Shown: positions 44,738 to 53,329, counted from the first letter of the stretch. The stretch: DNA of 64,000 bases from Bacillus rubiinfantis (GCA_000752035.1 CCFE01000018.1:448013-512012), one strand, 5' to 3'. Program-made: numbers and translations. The notes: generated from the letters alone by a model not told the origin.

Positions 44738-45757
44738 TTATACCCAACCGCGCCCGTACTGCTTTGGTGCTTCGATGGTGGCGCCAAGTTCTTTTGCGGC
44801 TGTACGCGGCCAGTAGGGATCACGTAATAATTCACGGGCAAGGAAGATTAAATCAGCCCGATTATTTTGCAAAATTTCTTCCGCTTGGATTGGCGAGGTA
44901 ATTAAGCCGACTGCTCCTGTTGCAATCTCCGCACCGTGTTTAATCTTATCCGAAAATGGAACTTGATAGCCTGGGTACACATTGATTCGCGCGGGGATAA
45001 CTGCACCGGAACTGACATCAATTAAATCAACACCCTGCTCTTTCATCCAGTTGGCAACTACTATGTAATCCTCGGGAGTTAATCCACCCTCATGATAGTC
45101 ATGTGCCGAGATGCGAACAAACAGCGGTCCATCCCAAACGGTTTTCACAGCATCAATGACTTCACGAAGAATCCGGTAACGATTTTGGGCTGTTCCGCCA
45201 TATTCATCACTTCTTTTGTTCGAAAGCGGCGAGAGAAACTGATTGAGTAAATATCCATGTGCTCCATGAATTTCAATTACATCAAAGCCAGCTTTTTTGG
45301 CGCGTTCTGCCCCTTGTTGAAAAGCTTCGATGGTTTCTTTTATGTCGGCCTTTGTCATTTCTTTTGGAGTTTTCGCTGACTCATTAAAGGCAATGGCAGA
45401 AGGGGCAATGATTTCTTCTGTTAATTCCGCCTTTCTGCCAGCATGCCCCAGTTGGATACCGATTTTTGTTCCATGTTCTTTAACAAGTCCGACAAGCTCT
45501 TGGAAACCGTTAATATGCTCGTCACTCCAAATTCCTAAATCTTGTGGTGAAATTCGACCTTGAGGAGTAACTGCGGTGGCCTCAACGATAATCAAACCCA
45601 CCTGTCCAACAGCCCTGCTGACATAGTGAGTGCGATGCCAATTTTGCAGATGGCCATCTTCGTTATGGCTGGAATACATGCACATTGGTGACATCACGAT
45701 ACGATTTTTGAATGTGACCCCTTTTATTGTATAAGGAGAAAATAATTTAACAGTCAT
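44738..45757 (-). CDS. namA: NADPH dehydrogenase NamA (old yellow enzyme, YqjM)
   Basis: An FMN-dependent ene-reductase that reduces activated C=C bonds in xenobiotics and is linked to oxidative stress in B. subtilis. It has 339 residues and the YqjM-type barrel: NRIVMSPMCMYSS (with the redox-tuning Cys and Tyr near 26-28), IGIQLGHAGRKAE, EIHGAHGYLLNQFLSPLSNKR (His pair that binds substrate), RISAHDY, and the C-terminal arginine finger region YGRGWV. AAAGGAGGT precedes the ATG. It lies upstream of the rnz convergence point, following proI on the minus strand. Confidence 0.95.
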   Translation of the reverse strand: MTVKLFSPYTIKGVTFKNRIVMSPMCMYSSHNEDGHLQNWHRTHYVSRAVGQVGLIIVEATAVTPQGRISPQDLGIWSDEHINGFQELVGLVKEHGTKIGIQLGHAGRKAELTEEIIAPSAIAFNESAKTPKEMTKADIKETIEAFQQGAERAKKAGFDVIEIHGAHGYLLNQFLSPLSNKRSDEYGGTAQNRYRILREVIDAVKTVWDGPLFVRISAHDYHEGGLTPEDYIVVANWMKEQGVDLIDVSSGAVIPARINVYPGYQVPFSDKIKHGAEIATGAVGLITSPIQAEEILQNNRADLIFLARELLRDPYWPRTAAKELGATIEAPKQYGRGWV

Positions 45758-45851
45758 CTTTATACCTCCTTTAGAAAGTTGACCACTTTTAGTATAGCAA
45801 ATGTCTCAAAAATCATGTGTTATCCAGCCTTAGCGATTTTTTTGAGGTGCT

Positions 45852-46685
45852 TTAATGCACTTTGAGTTCTAAACGCAGTGACTCTCCCATCGTTTTTGAC
45901 CTTGCCGCAGCTGCTTTAATACAGGAAATAAACGCTCGCTGGACCTCGTTATCTTCAAGTACTTGAACCCCAGCCTCCGTCGTTCCACCAGGACTAGTTA
46001 CGTCCAGCCTTAGCTGTTTTGCTGACTTGGCTGAACTTTTGACCATTTCGGCAGCGCCAATTAAGGTTTGAACAATCAACTCCTTAGCAATTTGTTGCTC
46101 TAAGCCAATTTCACGTGCACTATTTTCCATTGCTTCAATCAGGTAATAAATATAGGCAGGGCCGCTTCCTGATAGTCCTGTTACGGCATCCAATTGCTTC
46201 TCTTCGACAAAGGTAGCAAGTCCGACGGTTTCAAATAGTCTTTGGATTGTTTTTAGTTGCTTTTCTGTAACGCGTTGATTCACAGCAATAGCCGTTGCCG
46301 ATTTCCCGACGGCTGCCGAGGTGTTTGGCATCGCTCGCGCAATCGCAAGCGATTTGCCCGCAAGCAGTTCAATCGTTTTTAGCGAAATACCAGCGAGAAC
46401 GGAAACGATTAGCATTTCTTCCGTCACATACTTGCGAATACGTTCCATTACCGCAGCGGTATCCTTAGGCTTAACTGCCAGGATGACAATATCAGCACCT
46501 AAAAACAGCTCGCTGTAATCATAGGAAGTGTTAACACTATAATCTGTTTCTAAATACTGTAATCTTTGTTGGTTAGCGCGGTTGGTCACCCAAATATCTT
46601 CGCTCTTGATAAATTGATTCACAATCATTCCGGATATCAATGCTTCGGCCATTGCACCGCCGCCAATAATTGCCATTTTTTTCAT
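45852..46685 (-). CDS. proI: Pyrroline-5-carboxylate reductase
   Basis: This enzyme makes the last step of proline synthesis with NAD(P)H. The 277 residues have the Rossmann motif IIGGGAMAEALISGM, ILAVKPKD, ARAMPNTSAAVGKS, and GLSGSGPAYIYYLIEAM with the C-terminal TSPGGTTEAG dimer region. ATG at 46685 has AAAAGGAG 8 bases upstream; the longer reading adds ten residues from the terminator region of the leader. Among the proC paralogues of Bacillus, location and a T-box leader match proI (YqjO), the anabolic one. Confidence 0.94.
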   Translation of the reverse strand: MKKMAIIGGGAMAEALISGMIVNQFIKSEDIWVTNRANQQRLQYLETDYSVNTSYDYSELFLGADIVILAVKPKDTAAVMERIRKYVTEEMLIVSVLAGISLKTIELLAGKSLAIARAMPNTSAAVGKSATAIAVNQRVTEKQLKTIQRLFETVGLATFVEEKQLDAVTGLSGSGPAYIYYLIEAMENSAREIGLEQQIAKELIVQTLIGAAEMVKSSAKSAKQLRLDVTSPGGTTEAGVQVLEDNEVQRAFISCIKAAAARSKTMGESLRLELKVH

Positions 46686-46710
46686 AAAATTCGCTCCTTT
46701 TCCTCGCATA

Positions 46711-46965
46711 TACAAAAAGACCTTTCATCCGTAAAGGACGAAAGGTCTTAACTTCCGTGGTACCACCTTCATTGACCCTTACAAAAAAACTAAGGGTCTA
46801 CTCGAACCCGTTAACGCCGGACTACGTTAGGTTTTGCCTAAATGCTCATAAGGTAGGTTCAATCTGGAAGAGGGCGGTGAAGCCTTTCAGCCTATGGAGC
46901 TTCACTCTCTATCGCCATTCCTACATTTACTGGCCTTACTCATTGCAGAAAAGATTAAAGTTTTA
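46711..46965 (-). ncRNA. T-box riboswitch (tRNA-Pro type) upstream of proI
   Basis: On the minus strand the leader contains the T-box sequence AAGGTGGTACCACGG (46755-46769). It is followed by a 14-bp terminator, AAGACCTTTCGTCC with GGATGAAAGGTCTT and TTTTTG (about 46713-46749). Upstream, a long Stem I has paired GTAGG/CCTAC. The putative specifier codon is CCU (46855-46857) in GAACCTACC, meaning proline. Uncharged tRNA-Pro would stabilise the antiterminator and switch on proI. The 5' end is set by the promoter at 46972-47001. Confidence 0.93.
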
Positions 46966-46971
46966 CTAGTG

Positions 46972-47001
46972 ATTATGCTCCATAAATAGTTTGTCTGTCA
47001 A
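46972..47001 (-). promoter_or_regulatory. Sigma-A promoter of the proI T-box leader
   Basis: On the minus strand TTGACA (46996-47001) and CATAAT (46972-46977) are 18 bases apart, placing the start near 46965, just upstream of Stem I. Confidence 0.75.
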
Positions 47002-47132
47002 GGACTAAAATACATAATGTTTAGATTTTTCTAAAATATTTAGGCGCATGACATTAGCATGAAAAATCGTTACACTTTATTTATATGTACGATCGTGAAT
47101 CATATCACTCTAGAAAATAAGGGGTTTACAAT

Positions 47133-47930
47133 ATGGACAGAAGAACATTAAACGGAATCAATATTGTCATTACAGGGGCATCTGGTGGAATCGGCGCAGA
47201 AATGGCGAAACTCTGTGCTGCTAGGGGAGCGAATCTTGTGTTGCTTGCCCGGAGCCTTGATAAGCTAAAACAGCTTGAAACTGAGCTTGAAGCTCAATAT
47301 CTGGTGTCAATCGATGTTTTCCAACTTGATATTTCTAACACAATGCAAATTCAAACTGTTTTTCAACAAATTTCAACTGTCATGGAGCGTATCGACATCC
47401 TTGTCAATAATGCTGGATTTGGGATCTTTCGTGCTGCCCACGAGGCGTCAATTTCAGAAATAAAAGAAATGTTCGCCGTAAATGTAGTTGGATTAATGGC
47501 ATGCACAAGCATGGTATTACCGCAAATGCAGGCAAGACGTTCGGGCCAGATTATTAATATTGCCTCACAAGCCGGAAAAATTGCCACGCCAAAATCAAGT
47601 GTGTATTCTGCTACAAAGCATGCAGTTCTAGGCTATTCCAACGCTTTAAGAATGGAGCTTTACGATTATAATATCGGTGTAACCACTGTAAATCCCGGAC
47701 CGATTGCGACAAACTTTTTTGAGATTGCTGATGAACAGGGGACATATGTGAAAAATATGCAGCGGTTCATGCTGCAGCCAGAGTATGTTGCCCGGAAAAT
47801 CGTTGATAGCATGTTAACGAATAAGCGGGAGATTAATCTGCCGCGCTGGATGAACCTTGGCAGTGTGGCTTTTGTGTTATTCCCGCGAATGTTTGAGCGC
47901 GTTGGCAGACGAGTGTTGAATAAGAAATAA
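47133..47930 (+). CDS. yqjQ: Short-chain dehydrogenase/reductase (YqjQ-like)
   Basis: A predicted NAD(P)-dependent oxidoreductase of unknown substrate. The 265 residues contain the cofactor motif TGASGGIGAEMAKL, NNAGFG, catalytic Ser in NIASQAGK and YSATKHAVLGYSNAL (Tyr-xxx-Lys), and PGPIATNF. The C-terminal part is hydrophobic and basic (SVAFVLFPRMFERVGRRVLNKK), possibly membrane-associated. AAGGGG lies 10 bases before the ATG. It is transcribed divergently from proI and converges with the aminotransferase. Confidence 0.9.
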   Translation: MDRRTLNGINIVITGASGGIGAEMAKLCAARGANLVLLARSLDKLKQLETELEAQYLVSIDVFQLDISNTMQIQTVFQQISTVMERIDILVNNAGFGIFRAAHEASISEIKEMFAVNVVGLMACTSMVLPQMQARRSGQIINIASQAGKIATPKSSVYSATKHAVLGYSNALRMELYDYNIGVTTVNPGPIATNFFEIADEQGTYVKNMQRFMLQPEYVARKIVDSMLTNKREINLPRWMNLGSVAFVLFPRMFERVGRRVLNKK

Positions 47931-47945
47931 TGTCAAAACATCTAT

Positions 47946-47978
47946 TGAAAAAAAGCGGGCACTTCATGTGCCCGCTTG
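47946..47978 (-). terminator. Terminator of the aminotransferase operon (minus strand)
   Basis: A 10-bp perfect stem AAGCGGGCAC/GTGCCCGCTT (47953-47962 and 47968-47977) has a run of A at 47948-47954 on the plus strand. It therefore ends transcripts from the minus strand, and could act partly for yqjQ. Confidence 0.85.
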
Positions 47979-47986
47979 AAGCTTTA

Positions 47987-49105
47987 TTAATCAAATTGCC
48001 GTAAATAATCTGATAATGCTGCCAGTCCTTTTTTCAGCGTTTCTGTATGTGTGCAATAGCCTAGACGAGCATGCTTAGGAACGTCAAAGCGGTTACCTGG
48101 CACTAATAAAACTCCCTTTGTTTTTAACAAATCGATGCAAAATTCCTCTACGTCAATTGGAATATCTAATTTAATAAAAGAGGTAGATACTGCTTTAGGG
48201 AACACGAGAGAAACGCGTGGTTCATTCGCGACCCACTCTTGTAAGATTTCAAGGTTTCGAAACACTATTTCTCTGTTTCGTTTTAGCACCGCTTCTTTGT
48301 TCTTTAAGGTATGGACGGCGATAATATCATCGATTACACCCGCACAAATCATCGTATAATCACGATATTTCCTAAATATGTCGGCCACTTCTCGATTGCT
48401 CGCTGTCCAGCCAACACGAACCCCCGGTACGGAGAAGGTTTTAGATAAACTATTGGTTGCAATTCCTTTATCATATAAATCCACTATCGAGGATACCTGT
48501 ACAGTTGGATCTAATGGTTTATACACTTCATCAACTACTATATAGGCATCAACTTCTTTAGCAATGGTAACAATTTGCTTCAACACGTCATCATCAAGAA
48601 CAGTCCCTGTTGGATTGTTGGCATTGTTGAGACAAATCATTTTTGTATTTGGGCGAATCATCGCCTTTAGTTCCTCAATATCTGGCATCCATTCCTGCTC
48701 TTCATTGATTTCCCATAACGTTACATCAGCCCCTAAGGAGCGGGGGATATCGAATAATTGTTGATAACTCGGATGCATGGCAATTACATGGTCACCAGGT
48801 TCAATTAAGGCATAGAGAGCCAAAAGATTTGCACCTGTTGCCCCATTTGTTTGTAAAATATTTTCTGGAGAGATATTCCTGTATAGCTTACTTACTTCCT
48901 GTTTAAATTCAGGTGAACCCTCAATCCAGCCGTAATTCATTTTTACTTTAAACAGATTTTCAAAGAATTCTTTTGGGTCAGTTCCATCAATGCTAATAAT
49001 TTCTTCTAATGTAAACGAAGCGATGGAACTTCCGGCAATATCATAAATCGCATCATTTTCCCAGACATTTAACCATTCTTCAACCCCAAAATTGGCAATT
49101 TTCAT
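47987..49105 (-). CDS. PLP-dependent class I/II aminotransferase, substrate unknown
   Basis: A fold-type I aminotransferase of 372 residues. Visible are the cofactor segment LQTNGATGANLLALYAL, MHPSYQQLFDIPRSLGA, LNNANNPTG, VVDEVYKPL, the PLP lysine in TNSLSKTFSVPGVRVGW, and a C-terminal RLGYCTHTE substrate arginine region. It resembles the group that includes capreomycidine synthase-like enzymes acting on arginine derivatives; this is from memory. It is 36 bases downstream of an arginine/ornithine-type antiporter gene on the same strand, so the pair probably handles a basic amino acid. No match to a named B. subtilis gene was made. Confidence 0.88.
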   Translation of the reverse strand: MKIANFGVEEWLNVWENDAIYDIAGSSIASFTLEEIISIDGTDPKEFFENLFKVKMNYGWIEGSPEFKQEVSKLYRNISPENILQTNGATGANLLALYALIEPGDHVIAMHPSYQQLFDIPRSLGADVTLWEINEEQEWMPDIEELKAMIRPNTKMICLNNANNPTGTVLDDDVLKQIVTIAKEVDAYIVVDEVYKPLDPTVQVSSIVDLYDKGIATNSLSKTFSVPGVRVGWTASNREVADIFRKYRDYTMICAGVIDDIIAVHTLKNKEAVLKRNREIVFRNLEILQEWVANEPRVSLVFPKAVSTSFIKLDIPIDVEEFCIDLLKTKGVLLVPGNRFDVPKHARLGYCTHTETLKKGLAALSDYLRQFD

Positions 49106-49141
49106 GTTGAAAGCCTCTTTTCATTGATTTATTAAACTCAA

Positions 49142-50602
49142 TTAATATTGAACCTTGCCTGTTGCAAGTAAATATACGGCTATCACTGCCCCGATGAAAA
49201 TGACGATGGTTGCCAGCCATTCTTTTTGCGAAAGGGCTTTTGCTGCGCCATGTTCTTTACGTGCCTTAATGAAGAAGAAGATACCAGGGATATAGGCTGT
49301 GAAACATAACAGCATATATGAAAGTCCTGATGATAGAATAGCCCATGTTTGGAATATTAGTGCACAAATACCAATGATTAATTGACCAATTTCACCTTTT
49401 TGGGCCCGATTTTGGTAGGATAATTTTACTTGATATAAGGCGACAAATACATAGCAGATTAAAATAGACGCTGTACAAAGTGAGTAAGCAAAGTTATATG
49501 CTTTATCAGTAAATAAGAAAGTAAAGACAAAGACCTGAATAAGTCCAGCAGTAACGATTAAAGAAAATGTAGGGGCATTTGCTTTATTTGTTCGTCCAAA
49601 AGCTTTTGGTAATAATTCCTTTTTCGACATTAATAATGTTGTTTCTCCTGGCAGCATTGTCCATGATAGCCAGCAGCCAAGCAGTGAGATAATTAACCCA
49701 ATATTGATAAAGGCAGCACCCCAAGGGCCAACGACCTCTTTGAAAATATAAGCAATAGATGGCTGCTGCAGTGAGGCAATTTCTTCTTGACTCATGATTC
49801 CGTATGGGATGATGGAAGCAAAAACATAGATAACTAGTAATCCTAATAGACCTAAGACAGTTGCTTTACCGGCATCTGATTTCTTTTTAGCCCGGGAGGA
49901 GAGAATGGAAGCACCCTCGATTCCGACGAATACCCACATCATAACCATCATACAATTTTTTACTTGATTGAAAACTTCACCTGTTTCGATATTGCTTGAA
50001 ACAGTTCCCCAAAAATTCGCGGTAAATATATTCATTTTAAAGGCAAAGAGACCGATAATAACAAATACAAACAGTGGAATCAACTTACAAACGGTAATGA
50101 CTAAATTTAATATTGTTGCACTCTCAACTCCGCGATTAACAATAAATGTTAATCCCCACATAATAATGCTGGCTACAATAATGGAAGCAATATTCTGTCC
50201 ACCTTCAAAAATTGGAAAGAAATAACCGAAGGCACTCATAATCATAGTTGCAAACGCCACGTTTCCTAGCCATGCTGACAGCCAGTAGCCCCAGCCGCTG
50301 ATAAATCCGCCAAATTTGCCAAAGCCCTCTTCCGCATAACTAAAAATACCGTCTAAGTCTGGACGTTTTTTCATTAAATTATTAAAACAAAGTGAAAGCA
50401 TTAGCACTCCAAAGCCAACGATTGTCCAGGCAATTAAAGCTGGTCCTGGCGCTGCGCCGGAGGCTAAATCGGACGGAATTCCAAATATTCCGCCGCCAAT
50501 AGAGGAACTGATAACCAGTGCTGTTAACGGTAAGAGCCCTATTTTTTTGGCCGTCCCTTCGGATTGAGCTTGATTGACTGAAGCTTCTCCTGTATTACTC
50601 AT
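49142..50602 (-). CDS. APC family basic amino acid antiporter (arginine/ornithine type)
   Basis: A 486-residue inner membrane transporter with about 12 to 13 helices. The family motif is at the first helix: ALVISSSIGGGIFGIPSDL. The region MMWVFVGIEGASILSSRAKKKSDAGKATVLG is typical of the basic amino acid/polyamine antiporter branch (ArcD, LysP-like YvsH). The N-terminus is polar. GGAGGAAG precedes the ATG. It lies upstream of the aminotransferase in a likely two-gene operon. Substrate is inferred from family resemblance. Confidence 0.9.
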   Translation of the reverse strand: MSNTGEASVNQAQSEGTAKKIGLLPLTALVISSSIGGGIFGIPSDLASGAAPGPALIAWTIVGFGVLMLSLCFNNLMKKRPDLDGIFSYAEEGFGKFGGFISGWGYWLSAWLGNVAFATMIMSAFGYFFPIFEGGQNIASIIVASIIMWGLTFIVNRGVESATILNLVITVCKLIPLFVFVIIGLFAFKMNIFTANFWGTVSSNIETGEVFNQVKNCMMVMMWVFVGIEGASILSSRAKKKSDAGKATVLGLLGLLVIYVFASIIPYGIMSQEEIASLQQPSIAYIFKEVVGPWGAAFINIGLIISLLGCWLSWTMLPGETTLLMSKKELLPKAFGRTNKANAPTFSLIVTAGLIQVFVFTFLFTDKAYNFAYSLCTASILICYVFVALYQVKLSYQNRAQKGEIGQLIIGICALIFQTWAILSSGLSYMLLCFTAYIPGIFFFIKARKEHGAAKALSQKEWLATIVIFIGAVIAVYLLATGKVQY

Positions 50603-50969
50603 TTTTCTTCCTCCTTTAGGTAAGAGAGTCCATGGCTATATCTTTATTTTACCGTAACGGAAGTGATTTATTTTGTGATATAGATTATGGACGGACTGTT
50701 AAAATCATTACATTATTTCGTCGAATATATAAAATATATTGTATATTTATTCGTAAATCAAGGATTAATTCGCTATAATTATACAAAAATATGAATAATT
50801 GATGAATGTCATATTCTGTTCACAAATAAAGTTCGAAAATTCCCAAAAGTATTAGTAATGCAAGGGCATAGATGATAAAAATTACCATTGAATACGAACG
50901 AATATTCGTATAAGATATAGAATAGAATAAAGAACGAGTGTTCGATTAGAAGATAATGAGGGAAAAGCA
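50603..50969. other. Intergenic region between the antiporter operon and yqjW
   Basis: This 367-base, very AT-rich stretch has the antiporter ribosome site at its left end (about 50603-50620). It ends with the SOS promoter of yqjW on the right. The middle (50650-50880) has no open frame with a ribosome site. It may hold the antiporter promoter, but no clear -35/-10 pair was picked. Confidence 0.6.
50888..50943 (+). promoter_or_regulatory. SOS promoter with two LexA boxes for yqjW-yolD
   Basis: The box CGAACGAATATTCG (50895-50908) matches the Gram-positive LexA consensus CGAACRNRYGTTYG at 13 of 14 bases. A second box, GAACGAGTGTTC (50932-50943), has both perfect half-sites with 4 bases between. 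TTGAAT (50888-50893) and TAAGAT (50911-50916), 17 bases apart, may be the -35 and -10, so the first box would cover the promoter. This predicts DNA-damage induction. Confidence 0.85.
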
Positions 50970-52229
50970 ATGATTGATTACAGCCTACTGCCGCAAAATA
51001 AAATTTTGTGTATTGATATGAAAAGCTTCTATGCTAGCTGCTCTGCTGTAATGGAGGGACTAGATCCGTTACAATCTTATATTGCAATTGTTGGTGATAA
51101 ACAGCGGCAGGGCAGCGTGGTACTGGCGGCCTCACCGCGATTAAAAAAGGAATTTGGCATCAAGACAGGTTCACGGCTGTTTGAAATTCCTAATGACCCC
51201 AAAATTCGCATTGTAGAACCCAAGATGGCTACCTATCTGCGGATTTCAACAGAGATTACTCGTGTTTTTAATCGCTATGTTCCGAAAGAGGCAATCCATG
51301 TGTACAGTGTTGATGAGAGCTTTATGAAAGTGGACGAGGTTGTCCATTTATGGGGCGATGCCCAAACAATCGCTAGGAAAATTAAAAATGATATTGAACG
51401 CGAATTTCAGCTTCCTTGTACGATTGGTATTGGTCCTAACATGCTGCTTGCCAAGCTTTGTCTTGACCTTGAAGCAAAACAAACGTGGATTGCAGAATGG
51501 ACATATGATGACGTGCAAACGAAACTGTGGAAGGTATCGCCGCTTCGGGAAATGTGGGGAATTGGCAGACGTATTGAAAAGACATTGAATAGTATGGGGA
51601 TTTTCACAGTTGGGCAGCTTGCACAATATGATTTATCGATTCTGGAAAAAAAGTTTGGAATTATGGGCAATCAACTTTACCATCATGCCTGGGGAGTTGA
51701 TCTTTCTGATCTAGGTGCACCTATAATTGAAGGACAGATTAGCTTTGGAAAAAGTCAAATTCTCTTGAGGGATTATAAAGATGAGCAAGAAATCAAGCAT
51801 GTCATCTTAGAAATGTGTGAGGAAGTGGCCTTTCGAGCAAGAAACCACCGTAAAGCCGGAAGAACGGTCAGCCTTGGCATTAGTTACAGCCAAGATGAAT
51901 ATGGCGGCGGTTTTCATCGTTCGCGGACAATCCGGCAGCCGACAAATGTGACGATGGAGCTTTACCACGTCTGCCTAGAAATTTTTCAAGCGCATTATAC
52001 TGGCAAAACAGTAAGGCAGATTTCGCTTGCACTAAGCAATATGGTTGATGACTATGAGTTGCAGCTTGATCTTTTTGATAGCGGTGCTTACAAACGAAGG
52101 AAGCTGGGTTATGTAGTCGATTCTGTCCGTAAACGTTTTGGACCTGGTTCGTTATTAAGGGCGGTTTCTTATACAGCAGGAGGAACAGCCAAACACCGGG
52201 CAACACTTGTTGGGGGACATAAGATGTAA
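50970..52229 (+). CDS. yqjW: UV-inducible Y-family DNA polymerase (YqjW, PolY2/UmuC-like)
   Basis: A translesion polymerase of 419 residues. Catalytic motifs are LCIDMKSFYASC and VYSVDESFMKVDE; GIGPNMLLAKLCLDL follows, then the thumb (MWGIGRRIEKTLNSMGI), a little-finger domain, and a clamp motif LQLDLFDSG near the C-terminus. GAGGGAAAAG lies upstream of the ATG. Unlike dinB at 40.7 kb, it sits behind two LexA boxes and precedes a yolD-like gene, the standard partner of UvrX/YqjW polymerases. Confidence 0.95.
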   Translation: MIDYSLLPQNKILCIDMKSFYASCSAVMEGLDPLQSYIAIVGDKQRQGSVVLAASPRLKKEFGIKTGSRLFEIPNDPKIRIVEPKMATYLRISTEITRVFNRYVPKEAIHVYSVDESFMKVDEVVHLWGDAQTIARKIKNDIEREFQLPCTIGIGPNMLLAKLCLDLEAKQTWIAEWTYDDVQTKLWKVSPLREMWGIGRRIEKTLNSMGIFTVGQLAQYDLSILEKKFGIMGNQLYHHAWGVDLSDLGAPIIEGQISFGKSQILLRDYKDEQEIKHVILEMCEEVAFRARNHRKAGRTVSLGISYSQDEYGGGFHRSRTIRQPTNVTMELYHVCLEIFQAHYTGKTVRQISLALSNMVDDYELQLDLFDSGAYKRRKLGYVVDSVRKRFGPGSLLRAVSYTAGGTAKHRATLVGGHKM

Positions 52230-52266
52230 AAGACTGCTAAGGAAACACTAGAAAGAAGGCGAGGGT

Positions 52267-52602
52267 ATGATTCGCGATCGTGGAAAAATCAAATGGACGT
52301 CAATGATGCTTCCAGAGCATGTAAAAATGCTTCGTGATTGGGTAAAAGAGGACCGGTATGAACTGAAAAAGGAACTCGATGAGCAACAGCTTGAACTGAT
52401 GAATGAGGTTGTCGCTGATGCCGTACAATATAATCAGTATGTAACAATTACGCATTATCGAAACCATAACTATGAAATCGTGATTGGAAAAATTCGCAAT
52501 GTAGATATGTTATCTAACTGTCTTCATCTTGTCGACCGTTTTGAAGAAATGCATGTCATTTCCTTTGAAACAATTGCCGATATCCGGCTTACTGACAAGT
52601 AG
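52267..52602 (+). CDS. YolD-like family protein (YqzH-like)
   Basis: A 111-residue protein of the YolD-like family, which is found after Y-family polymerases of the YqjW/UvrX group and is thought to play a UmuD-like accessory part; that role is not established. The family core runs from RDRGKIKWTSMMLPEHVKML through QYVTITHYRNHNYEIVIGKI to HVISFETIADI. GGCGAGGG precedes the ATG. It lies 37 bases downstream of yqjW and shares its SOS promoter. Confidence 0.9.
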   Translation: MIRDRGKIKWTSMMLPEHVKMLRDWVKEDRYELKKELDEQQLELMNEVVADAVQYNQYVTITHYRNHNYEIVIGKIRNVDMLSNCLHLVDRFEEMHVISFETIADIRLTDK

Positions 52603-52605
52603 GGG

Positions 52606-52634
52606 GAGCGGTTTCCAAAATTGGATAACCGCTC
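52606..52634. terminator. Hairpin between the yolD-like and CDGSH genes
   Basis: The 8-bp arms GAGCGGTT and AACCGCTC have an inner CC/GG. No clear T run is seen on either side, so termination is likely but not certain for these convergent genes. Confidence 0.5.
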
Positions 52635-52641
52635 ACTACCG

Positions 52642-52848
52642 CTATTCTGCTGTTGGCACCCGAACTTCTGATTGGAACTTGCCCTTGTGGGAACCATCGC
52701 AAAACGGTTTATTATTACTCAAGCCACAGCGACACAGGGAAAAAGACGGCTTTGTCGTATACACATTTCCTGCCCCGTCCAATAATTCCACATCACCTGT
52801 AATTCTTAGTGAGCCATTATCATTTACTTTGATTTGCACTTTTGACAT
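52642..52848 (-). CDS. CDGSH iron-sulfur domain protein
   Basis: A 68-residue protein with one CDGSH motif, CRCGLSNNKPFCDGSH, whose three Cys and one His bind a [2Fe-2S] cluster. It belongs to the mitoNEET-like prokaryotic group with proposed redox or cluster-transfer roles. The ATG at 52848 has GGAAGG 9 bases upstream on the minus strand; a GTG three codons earlier abuts that site and is unlikely. It is divergent from the yqkB-like iron-sulfur gene, which may be functionally related (inference). Confidence 0.92.
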   Translation of the reverse strand: MSKVQIKVNDNGSLRITGDVELLDGAGNVYTTKPSFSLCRCGLSNNKPFCDGSHKGKFQSEVRVPTAE

Positions 52849-52996
52849 CCTGTTCACCCTTCCTAGAAAGTGTATTTATATTGAGAGTAACTGGAATAAT
52901 ATGAAAATGCAATCAAAAACAATAAGCAAAATGAGAGCAGTTCACTTGAAGCATATGTTACTATCATCTATGTGATAAAAAAGGGAGTGAGCTAAC

Positions 52997-53329
52997 ATGG
53001 AGATTTTCATTACCGATACAGCGTACGCAAAGATAAATGAAAAAATAGCAGGACGAGAAGGTTATGTAAAGCTCGTCTATGATACAGATGACTGTGGCTG
53101 AGCAGTCAGCGGAGTTGCTGCCTTGTGGTTCACAGGCGAATTAGACGATACTGAGGTCGAAATACCCACCAATAATCGGCCCGTTTATATTGAGAAGCAA
53201 AAAATGGTCTTCTTTGATGAACAAATGACAATTGACTTTTCAGAAAGTAGCAATAGCTTTCAACTGAAAAGTCCGCAGCAAATTCTTAACGGGCGGATGA
53301 GTTTCATCATCAAGAACAAGACAGACTAA
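52997..53329 (+). CDS. yqkB: YqkB-like HesB/IscA-family protein with in-frame TGA at a conserved Cys
   Basis: The frame starts at ATG 52997 (AAAGGGAGTGA upstream) and reads 34 codons to DTDDCG. It then meets TGA at 53099-53101, and continues without shift as AVSGVAALWFTGELDD to the TAA at 53327-53329. Total is 110 codons plus the stop. In YqkB homologues remembered from B. subtilis the sequence is CGCAV, so the TGA stands exactly for the second Cys. Either it is a selenocysteine codon, as known for some HesB-like selenoproteins, or a recent TGC/TGT to TGA mutation or sequencing error. A weak hairpin follows at 53104-53123. The role would be iron-sulfur cluster biogenesis. Confidence 0.72.

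Noticed and set aside
52529..52975. Plus-strand frame of 148 codons over the CDGSH gene
   Set aside because: It overlaps the yolD-like end and lies opposite the CDGSH gene, which has a full metal-binding motif and a ribosome site.
53102..53125. Hairpin after the TGA of yqkB as a proven SECIS element
   Set aside because: The stem is short with a mismatch and the loop is about 9 bases from TGA; kept only as weak support for the selenocysteine idea.
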